DNA from: Symbiodinium natans
Taxonomy: Eukaryota; Sar; Dinophyceae; Suessiales; Symbiodiniaceae
DNA: 25,000 nucleotides
Direction of reading: 5' to 3'
Assembly (NCBI GenBank): GCA_905221605.1
Contig: CAJNDS010002742.1
Location: 215,001 to 240,000, forward strand
Below are positions 9,075 through 18,600 of the stretch, in pieces. Numbering within the stretch: position 1 is the first letter of the stretch; each line of letters starts with the position of its first letter. Made by a program: the position numbers and the translations under genes. The notes under the pieces were generated by a model. It had not been told where the DNA came from and ran no database searches. It saw only the letters and a program-made list of their open reading frames with translations.

Positions 9075-9540
9075 CACGGCTTCTTCCAAATGGACGCTCA
9101 CCCTGGAAACATTATGAGCCTCGAAGACGGGAGGCTGGCGCTCCTGGATTTTGGGCAGTGCTGCGAGCCCACCACAGAGCAGCTTCGCCGCTTCCAGCAG
9201 TTCGCTGTAGCGGCACCGACCTCCAAGGAATCTGCCCAGGACTCGCAGCGGCTCAAGTCCTGGCTGGCCAACATGGGCATCGAAGTTGATCAATCGAAGG
9301 CATCTGCAACTGCCGAGATGCTATTTTTGGGAGAGAAGAGTTCCATGTTTCCCGACACACAGCATCGACCCGGAGATTATGCCACTGCTCCTCATCGTGT
9401 TGTATCTGTCCCGCTTTGAGAACACCGTGGCCCAGCTGCGTGCGAACGTGGGCTTCAAGGACGCCGAGGATCACTTCGCGGTGTTGCGGGCTTTTGCCCA
9501 GGTGGCTTCGGAAGTGGAAGTGAGGAGGACGGACCTCTAA
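9075..9540 (+). CDS. ABC1/ADCK (COQ8-like) atypical kinase, C-terminal part, frameshifted
   Basis: The frame encodes HGFFQMDAHPGNIMSLEDG then RLALLDFGQCCEPTTEQLRR. These are the catalytic-loop motif of ABC1 kinases (DxHPGN, with catalytic Asp and metal-binding Asn) and the DFG motif (metal-binding Asp). ABC1 proteins act in mitochondria on coenzyme Q synthesis or in plastids on prenyl-lipid metabolism. The C-terminal part continues as SWLANMGIEVDQSKASATAE and MLFLGEKSSMFPD. Then the frame shifts between 9354 and 9362, and the rest (SIDPEIMPLLLIVLYLSRFE to the TAA at 9538) is in the next frame. The N-terminal KxGQ region and nucleotide-binding parts are not found upstream. It may be the last exon of a gene whose 5' exons are far away or lost. 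Confidence 0.8.
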
Positions 9541-12500
9541 GCCGCCTCTGAGTCTGACTTGCTTTGAGGCCCTTTGTGCGTGCAGCCGTGAACAGTGGGA
9601 GGTTTCTAGCTATACTGTAGAGCATTTGCTAGATCTCCTCTTTGTTCTGTCCTTCCACTGCTCGGTGCAGCCAGTTTTGTGGTTTGGCTTGCCTGGCAGT
9701 TTCGGCAGCTCCGTTTCAGACAAGGCTCCAACACTGCTCGCTTCTGAGTGAAGCTGTCGCATCTGTGGTACGGCTCTGCTGGCAGTTTCTCGTGGAGGCG
9801 CAGTGGTTCTCAGACAGCTTTCGCAAGGACAAAACATGCGGTGGGACAAAAAGCCTGTCAGGTTGTGGCAACGGTGATGTCATTCTCAGCATGAGTTGAG
9901 TCTGGATTTTTCACGGGCCTGCATGGGCTCGCTGATGCCCTGAGCAAAGACATGCCCTCAACTCTGAACGCCCTGCTTTTGTTCTCTACTCGAATTCTTC
10001 GCCTGCAGCCCTTTTTTCATCGGCGCAGTTCGGTCAGACCTCGGCATGGAAACCCTCCCCAGTGCGGAGCGCCCCGGCCCCAGCAGTTGAGGGTTGCGGG
10101 GGTTTAGGGCTGAGGAACGCAAGAGAACGGATATTCACCGAACCAAGTCGTTGCCGGGCCGTATGTAGGAGCTTGCAGTGTGCGCATCTCGCAGCTCCAA
10201 GCCCTACACCCGCCTGAATCTGTAGCTGAGAAGCACGAAGCTCGAAGTGCATGCTGATTCCGCAACTGAAGCGTACACTTGGCTTAAGACACTGAGGTCT
10301 TGCAAGGGGGCTGAAGTGGAAGTCCTCCGGCCTCAATGGATCCAGCCCGACCCCTGAAAAGATAAGTTCGCTCCAGGAAGAAATTCGAAACTCCAAGAGG
10401 TATGCAGCCAACGGTCAACTCACATTCTCCAGGTCCAGCTCTGGATCGTTGCGCTCTGGCATGCGACCCAGCAACTGGGGTTCGGAAGGTTGCTGCAATG
10501 TCATAGGGAAAGTTATATGATGGTTTTGGGCCCGTGGCTTCCGTGCCTCATTCCTTTCAACCCAAGGCCCAGCTCAACCTTTCAGCCCCGGCAGCCAACC
10601 TCAGAGCCCGAGGCGCATCCGCTGCAGGCGCTGAGCTCCCGCCTGCGCCTGGCCACAGAATCGCCCTCCTGGGCCACCTGGACTCAATACGGGGGTGCGG
10701 GTGGGGAAGCTGAACTGCTGGGCTTCGAGAGTCTGGCGATAACACTGCGGGGCTGAGGGCTGAGCCTTCTCAATGTGACGTGCTGAGCGCTGCTAGGAGA
10801 GCAGTGGGTCGGATTCTGGCTCCAACACATCCGTAAGACACTCACTGGGCGCTGTTGCTGGAGTTGAAGTCTACTGTATGCATATGTGCGCCTGTCATCA
10901 CCCCTGAATCACCCCTGGTACCCTGTGCTCCATACAGCCCATTCTGCGCAAGGCCTGCTACCTGCCCAAAGAGCTGCATGAAAAGGCGCGGGGCCAACTC
11001 CTAAACCCAATGTCGTCCGCTTTCCCTCGGAAACTCTAAGTCCGCCAGGGAGTCACCCTCCAGTTTGTGGTATTTGCTACACCCTGACCCCCAAACCCTC
11101 AACCCCCAAATGCCTTTGAACCCCCAGATCGACGCTGCCGAGCGGCAGGGGCAGTCCCGTGCTTTTGGCCGGGGCACCAAGGGGGTCGAAGGTCTGTGGT
11201 TTCAGGGTGTCAGGGCTTGCTCGGCTGAGGGTTTACATGTTAATTTAGTAGGTTGAGTGTTGTGGGTTCGGATTGCGAGAGTCGAGGTTGCGAGAGTCAA
11301 TTCTGCATAGGTCGGCTTTCAGATTTGCATGTTCCTTACTACCACACCTTCAGCAACTGTTGCAGCATCGCTCTCTCGCTTGTGTGCTATGCCTGCTGTG
11401 CCCGCATCCGTTTCTTCATCTGAGTTTGTCACGTACTTTGGACACAGGATTGCCGGCCCCACCTTCTTTGGATGTATGACCACTTCAGTTCTTGCGGTTT
11501 CAGAGAGATTGGCATCATTGAATGGAGCGCTGTCGTGGTCATGGTCGTTACGATCAGTTTCCATTCCGAGCAGCGGCGGGCGTTTTAGGATTCATTCCTG
11601 CAAGACATTTGGGGGCAACTGATACATATCAAGTCTTGTCTCGCTTCTGGGAGCGCTCAGTGTATGCCTGTGTGAACGAACCATGCAGCAGGCCCATCCT
11701 AGCCCTGCCATGCCAGACTCTGCTGAGTGCGAGTGCAGGCATCATCTTTCAGAACATAGTCAGGGAGAAGGCAAGGTTTGGCAGAGTGCCACATGCGTCG
11801 GGCATCCGCAAGAACCAAGGGTTCAAGGCAAAGGGTTCCTGCCCGTGCTCTGTGGATGCTGAAGGTTCAGGCTAGGGGGGAATCCTCCAATTCTCGACTT
11901 CGCGCACAGAATTGGGTCCGGAGTCAGATCGGGCGTCGTTGTTCCAGGTCGCCTAGTCGCCTCTGGCTCAGGGATTTGGTTTGTGGCGTGCTGGTCATTT
12001 AGGCCCAAAGGGACCATCCAGAAAGCTGTAGTGTGTTTCAGCTGTTAGCCCAAGGTTTCAAGACGATTTGTCTTCTCCTGTTTGCTAGGCCTGAGGTTAG
12101 CCTAGACCCATGAACCCTAAAAGCTCTGAATTAGCTCTGAATCCCTAAAACCCTGAACCTGGAACCCAAAAGCATCCCAAAGACCGAAAACCCTGCCGGA
12201 GGCATCCGGCCAGCTTGCAGGCGATAGGTCTGACGCCTGGTGGCCAGGGGCTCGGTCCACGTCGCCGGCAGCGGCCAAGAGGGAACGTCTGCAGGTTCAA
12301 AGAGGGTGTACGAGGGCTTCTAAATGTGTTTTATAGGGCTTAAGAGGGGCTTACGAGGGCTTCGTGAGAAGCTAAGGCCCATTACTTTACAGGGATTCCG
12401 CGTACTGTACAGCTGAAACCTGGAGTTCCTCTTGCTCTCATTAGGATTCGCATGGTGGGGCAGTGCACTCGCTTGGGCATGGGCGTTTGTTCCTGTTGAG

Positions 12501-12594
12501 CACATAAGTTTTCGCGCTCCAGGGGCTTTGGGCGGCCGAAATCTTGAGAGGTCAAGGTTGCTGAGCGTTTGGGTTTTGCAGCCTTGCATGCCAG
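9541..12594. other. Spacer or 5' intron region before the PUF domain
   Basis: No confident gene is seen. Two short GC-rich stretches could be upstream exons of the PUF gene: about 10570-10690 (reading QALSSRLRLATESPSWATW) and 10938-10985 (PILRKACYLPKELHEKARG, preceded by ATACAG and followed by a possible GC donor). Both lack family support. Telomere-like words are frequent at 10085-10115, 11080-11125 and 12110-12195. Open frames near 11329-11875 have no recognised motif. Confidence 0.45.
10004..10060 (+). repeat. Dispersed repeat, copy B
   Basis: This is the second copy of the repeat at 7284-7340, in direct orientation, with a few substitutions and one-base length differences near the start. 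Similarity fades shortly after CGGCATGGAAACCCTCCC. Confidence 0.8.
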
Positions 12595-12643
12595 GTTCCG
12601 ACGCCTGTGGAGCCTTTCACGGGACAGCAAAGGCTGCCGCGAG
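12595..12643 (+). CDS. PUF exon A: first half of repeat 1
   Basis: The exon encodes FRRLWSLSRDSKGCRE. The G-C-R-E positions are the start of an RNA-recognition helix of the CRxxQ type. The next bases GCTCGA give a GC donor. The start could instead be 12582 after TTTTGCAG, which would add LHAR in the same frame. Confidence 0.75.
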
Positions 12644-15600
12644 GCTCGACTTCGCCTTCAATACAGTAAGCAAAGGCCTCCAGTCAGAGTGAGGCATAGG
12701 AGTATGGAAGTCGTGAAGATACATGCTGCAGCCCTCTGCACTGGGCAAGGGCTCGGAGGGCCCCTGCCCTTCTTTTCTCTGCAACCCGGAGTCGCCAAAT
12801 CGTTGAAGAAAGTAATGAGTTCCAAAGCATCAAAAACAACATTTCGAGGCAACCTTTTCATGCGTCGTGGCTCTTGATCCAAGTATCTGGGTTGTTTTCG
12901 GTGGGGATTCAGCCTTGCAGGTCCAGAAAGCCCTGGATGAGGCCTCCAACGAGGAAGAGCCGGAGACTCACAAGACAAGCTATTTACTAGGGCTTATCAC
13001 TCTTCTCACGACAATGACTATGTCCATGACCATGATGATGATGACGAGGACCACGATGATGAATATGGCTTTCCTTGTGATGGTGGTGACTATGATCAGG
13101 ATGATTTTCTACGATCATGATTTGTTTTTTCTTTGTGAGTTGCGGCCTGCGGGCTTGAGGGCTCCGCGGCCAGGAGGTTGAGGATTGACGAGGGTCTGAG
13201 GGGTCTAGAGTCTAGGGTGCACTGGCTAGTGTTGCTTTGAAACCGGTGCTGCAGACGTCAGGTGGGCCCCGCTGACCTCCTACACCTCCCCAGCAGCCTG
13301 GAACCGTCGACCCTCAACCCTCAGAGAATCCTCCAAGGCGTTTAGCCATGGCCCTCGAGCTGAAAGGCTGCAGGGATTTATGGGGGGTTTGGCGGTTTAG
13401 GGCTTCGGGCTTAGTCGGTCAGCTAGTTTTGGTTTAGGATGTTTAGTGTATGGCTGGAAGTTTGGGTCACGCAGGGTTGTCAGGGGCTAAATTCGGTGCG
13501 AGTCTGGGGTTTGAGATTGCTATGTACAGAGCAAGCATTGGCGTTTAGCAGCTTTGTTTTTTTTGGGTCGAGCATTTTGTGAGCACCCTGAACCCCAAAG
13601 CCCAAAACCACTAAACAATTTCAAGCATCCTAAACACCCTTGAAACCCTAGCCGCCAAAAATCCCTCAACCCGAATTTTCTAAACCTGAAAAGCCCTAAG
13701 CCCGAGAACCCCAATTCCCCCCCCCCCCCCCCCCCCCCATGTTTTACAATGATCGTGGTGAATTGGGAAAAGCTGGGCGATTGTTTCGAGAAAGTTTGGA
13801 GCAGAACGTCCCACAGGAAGCAGGCAAAACTAAATCCCCCCAATGCAAGGGTGCCGCAGAAAGCACAGTGCTTGTTACGACCAGAGTGGGGAAAGTGCTT
13901 TTTCAAATGCAACTCCTAGAAGCACCAGTGGGAAGGTCCCACGTGTTCTCAGAGGCCAGAAACACAAGTATCGCCAAAGCTCAAAGAAAGTCAGATGGGC
14001 CACCTAGAAGGTGCCACGTGTGCACTCGTGCTGCGACAACACGTGTGAGTGAGTGTGTGTGTGTGTGGGGTGGGGTGGGAAAGTGTGCTTGGCTTGTGTG
14101 AAGCACTTGTGTTTCAGGCGGGGCCTCCGAGTTGTACTTGCGTTGTGACAAGCACTCATGTGTGTAGCAGGAGGCAGGAAACCCGGTTCCACTGCGGTGC
14201 CTTGAGTTTTTGTCGCTAGGTGAAGCAGTAAAAGGCTGCCGTTGTGTGTTTGCAAGCCCGTGCGTTTCTAATGTTGGCCATGTGCACGTGTGCTGCGTCG
14301 CTTAAGTACGCATGGACCTCACAATTTTGAGTTAGTTTTTGACAATGCACAAACAAATTAACCACTGGGCGTGGGCTGCACCAGGGCTTTCGCAGGCACA
14401 CATCGAACATCCCCAATTGGTGCATCTGACAAGACAAAGCACAGTGCTTTGTCTTTTGGTCTCCTGCAATCGGCTGCAGGCACGCTTCCCTCTCCCAAGA
14501 AAAGCTAGCCGCTAGCTTTTGGGGCGATTGGCATCTGCAAGGCACATGTGGTGTGAGTGTGCTACAACACAATTGCACACAGCAGCTTCTCATGGGAGCA
14601 TCTAGCAGACAAAGAATCGGGCCCAGCAGCCGTAACACATGTGTGATTTCCGGCAGTGCGCCTGACAAGACAAACCACTTGAAAGAACCAACCCCGCTTG
14701 GTGTCCTGCCTTTGAGCAGACACACTTAGGTTTGTTGAACAACGCGGCCAGGTCATGCAGAGAAAGGGCCACTGGCTGTTCGCTTCTGACACAGGCACAC
14801 ACGCACCCACGCACACGCACGCGAACACGCATGTGAAACACACTGCAAGTATGCGCGCGGCACCTTCCCATTGGTGCACTTACCGGAAACGTGTCAAGAC
14901 TTGTGCCAATCATATGCTCATAAACTAGATAGACTTGGTGAAACCCAAGAGCCCAAGGACACTACATGGCGTTTATCTCGGGAGACACGTGTGCTGCGAT
15001 GAAGCACACGTTTGTTGCAAAAGCCAAAAGTCATAATACCTCCTGTGATTAACCCCCTCTCTCAACTACTGCATCCAGTAACAAGCAACCGCTGGGATGC
15101 ACCTGGCTTCGGGAAAGGCACAGGCGTGTCGCGCATCAAATGCACATCATTTGGTGCATCTGGGCACAAAAACAATGAGCCCTGACTGCGCCCAAGCTAC
15201 TACATGTTTGCATATCACATCGCGGCCAGTAAAAGAGGCTTCCGGAATCTGCAACACACATGTGTGTTTAATCATGCATTGCCTTGCTGGGCGCGCTACA
15301 AGGGCATCCGCCCAAGAGCCAGCATGCGCGGCGTTTCGTGGCATTCCGACCATCATATATGAACAGAAAAGCGTGTGGTTGCCTGCATTTTAGTCGACGC
15401 AGCCGCTCACCCTGAATAGACATTTGGGTGGTGCAGTTTCGGTTGTGGCCTTGTCATCGACATGACATAGCTGAACAGGCTGGACAGGCTGGACAGGTAG
15501 CAAATACAAAGAAAAGTGGAGCTGCGCATAACTGCGGCCCAAGTGTTCTTGCGCCGGGCACGCAAGAACGAAGTCTCAAGCCAGGTTGCCCCCTTCCTTG

Positions 15601-18600
15601 AAACCCAAACCTTGAAGTAACGATGTTGCTGCAGGGTACATGCACAAGATGGGCATCCAAAAGACCCAGCCAACTTGGCAGGTCATGTGTGGGAGGCGCT
15701 GCGCTGTCCCTTTGCGAACTACGTCTTGCAGAAGTGCATTCAGGCAGTATGCACGTTAGGATGTCCGCAGGATGTGGGAAGCGAGAGGAAGGGCTCAGGG
15801 TGCAAAGGGTGCTGGATGTTCAAGTCGTGCGTAACCTCTTTGATACCCAGACATTGACCCTTCCGGGAATTGGCGCCCCACAGCAGCGCACATGATTCAT
15901 GGCTGAGCTGGTGCTTCTTCAGGAAGAAGCCCTTTCATGCTCAAGACCATGCCCGAAGCTGTCCACCCACATTTTGAGCCTGAGAGTTGAGGGTTGAACA
16001 CTTCCTGACGCCTGGATGCCGATGTGTACACCCACATGTCTGCATACATACATACCTACATACATGTTGCATCCCATGCACGCAATGCATGCAGTGCATT
16101 CAGGCACTATATGCATCGAATCGCGAAATCTTTCCTAAGGCCTCAATCGCGAACCCCTCGCCCCAACAAGTTGCACAGGTGCTCTCCAGAGAAAACCTGT
16201 ACTTCATCTTCGACGAGTTGAAGCAGAAGGGCTCGCCACTCAGTGCTTCTGTTTGTCCCGCGAGCTCTCTTTCGTGTTCCTGGCGTTGCTGTTTTCATCT
16301 GGTTCAATAGCTAATGACATCCATGCACTGGCAGGACCACTTCACCCAAATCCGTCAACCTTAGCTGTAGAAATCAGAACGCCTCAAGACGTCGAAGCCT
16401 GAAACAGAACAACAACCAGAACCCCCAGTCCAGGGTACACAGCAACAGGCGTCACGAGGACTCACAAGTTAAGGGGGGGCCATATCTCCGGCATCCGGGT
16501 CTAGGACCTTGAGCCCCCGCAGGTCCTGACATGCTGCAGCAAGCAGCTCGCCACAAGCCGGAGCCCCAGAACCTCGAGCTAGGGTGTGGGGTTCAGGGTT
16601 AGGGTTTCGGGTTTCAGGGTTTTTTTGGTTGGAGTTGAGGGTTTTTGAGGTTTGTGGGTGAGGGTGTGGGAACTTGTGGGCCGTGCGTGGGGGTGTAGGC
16701 TTCTTGGCTTATCCCGGTTTTTTTGGGGAGTCTGGGGAGGTTTAGGGCCTGATCCTTTGGGGTGTAGGTTTCAAGCTGAGGCTTTCAGGGTTTTTGGGAT
16801 TTTGAGTTGAGGGCTTTCAGGACAAAAGGACTAGGAGTCACAGGGTAAGAGGGAAGGTTTTGGGATTCTAAGATCTCTGAGCAGGGTTACAGGATGTTAG
16901 AGGGCTATCGGGCTCTTTTCAGGATCTATCGTGTGAAAGGGGCAACAAAGCCTTCAGACCCCACGGGGAGCGTCAGGTATGGATGCCGCATCATCCAGAG
17001 GCTCCTGGAGTGTGGCCCAGCGGACGAGGCAGGAATATTCTGGAGCCGAGCCCCGCAAGTGTGACCAGTACTATCCCCTCTTCGTGCTCCCATGTAGTTA
17101 CAGTGTGGACTTCTGACATACTAACCCTTAAACCCTAAACCAGTTCGTAGGGACTCGGATGTAGGGTTTCACTCAGATTTCGGGTCGAGGGTTTAGATAG
17201 GTGTGGGCTTAGTAAGGTTGAGTTCCGAATCAGTGCCGGGAGCACAGGGCGCAGAGCGACGGTCTGAGCAGTCCTTCCAATACCCCTTATGTGTCGCAAG
17301 ACACTACCCGCACGAGTACAAGCATCGTCATTCACTACGAGTCTGGCCTGTCGGCGGATGCAGTCCTTGAAGGTCAATGCCCTCATCAACACTCTGCTGG
17401 TGGACGCCATTGCAATCTGCGCACATCCTTTCGGGAACTACGTGGGGGGCCTGGCTCAGTATTGTGCTGTCTATGATGTTGGGAGGTTTCCAACACTAAG
17501 AGCCCTTGTGCGAACTTCAGTACCTAGTTTTGGATGAAGCTCGTGTCTTGGGTTTCTCCAGATGTCTCCTTGTGCCTGAGGTTATGCAGTTGTGGCTATG
17601 TAGAGCCTGTGTTTTCTGGCATCCTTTTACTTGGCCGCTTTTTTCCACATGCTAGCACCGATTGGTGTGAGGAGCATGTTCGGTGATCCCAGACCAGTTC
17701 TCGTGTCAGAAGAGGTGATCCAGAACATGCTAGACCAGAGTGGATGCCTCAGAAGGGAGGGGTTTGGAATGGTTTGGGGGTCTTGCTTTGGAAGGTACTT
17801 GAAGTTGGTGCACGTCCATTCATTCACTCTTTCTTTCTTGCCTCTCTCTCGGTTGGTAGGACTTAGCCTCAAGAGCTTCTCAGTCCTAGCTTGGTTAAGT
17901 CTCCGTTCGGTTGTTTCTGCAGGGCTTCACGCACGCACTGTTTGCGCCTATTGTCTTCACTCCTTATGTGTCGAAGCCCCAAACCCGTTTCCCTGAATCC
18001 TGAACCCTGAACATCCCTGAGTTCGTGGTGTGGGCTACGACTCTCAGGGCCTGCCCGCGCGCCTTAGGCTTCCATCTGTTGTCTGTTCCCTGAGGCAGAA
18101 ACCCCTGCCTTGGGGTTTAGGGTTTCGGGTTTTGAGCCCAAAGCTCCGAGAGGTTTTGGATTTCAGATCCTCAGCAGGCACGCGCGAGCAGCGCCGCCGC
18201 TTGCTCAACTCCCTCACAGACAATGTGACTCTGGTAGGCCATGATTTTAGGGAGTTGAGGATTTGGGCTTCATGTGGCGGGTTCGGGGGTGCCTTCTCAC
18301 TCATAAGCGCATGTGATTCATTGGTGTCCGGTCAATCGCCTCCGCGGCATCCGATCTGTAAAGGGCCGGCAACTGGTTGCATTTCTGGTGATGACGCGAT
18401 TTTTCTTTTCTACACCTTACACCCGGCCCAAAGAGCCCAAAACTGCACGTAGCCTTGCTGGGCCCTCAGAGCGCCGAACCTGGCCCGCCCACAGGCAATG
18501 ACAGTGACAATGTTTACGTCTCCGCAGTGATGGTGAAGATCATGACGGTGGCCCAGCGAGAGGAGAAGGCCATGGTTTTGTGGCCGCTAACATGATGCAA

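Larger units (their letters stand above)
13920..15320. repeat. Hairpin-rich block with degenerate unit of about 220-280 bp, in the large PUF intron
   Basis: The word TTGGTGCA(T/C) recurs at 14417, 14871 and 15151, with a related GTGCGCCTGACAAGACAAA at about 14656. CGTGCTGCGA or CGTGTGCTGCG recurs near 14030, 14288 and 14989. Perfect inverted repeats occur at 14431-14455, 14500-14520, 14987-15011 and 15253-15268, with a smaller one at 13928-13942. The block is also rich in CACGTG/CACATG words. It lies between PUF exons B and C. No coding or transposase motif is seen. Confidence 0.6.

Noticed and set aside
10938-10985. Possible upstream PUF exon PILRKACYLPKELHEKARG
   Set aside because: The codon use looks real, but the acceptor is AG|C, the frame cannot be linked to a neighbour and no PUF motif is present.
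14562-14913. Minus-strand frames with Val/Cys/Arg repeats
   Set aside because: They come from GTGTGC-type simple sequence in the hairpin-rich block.
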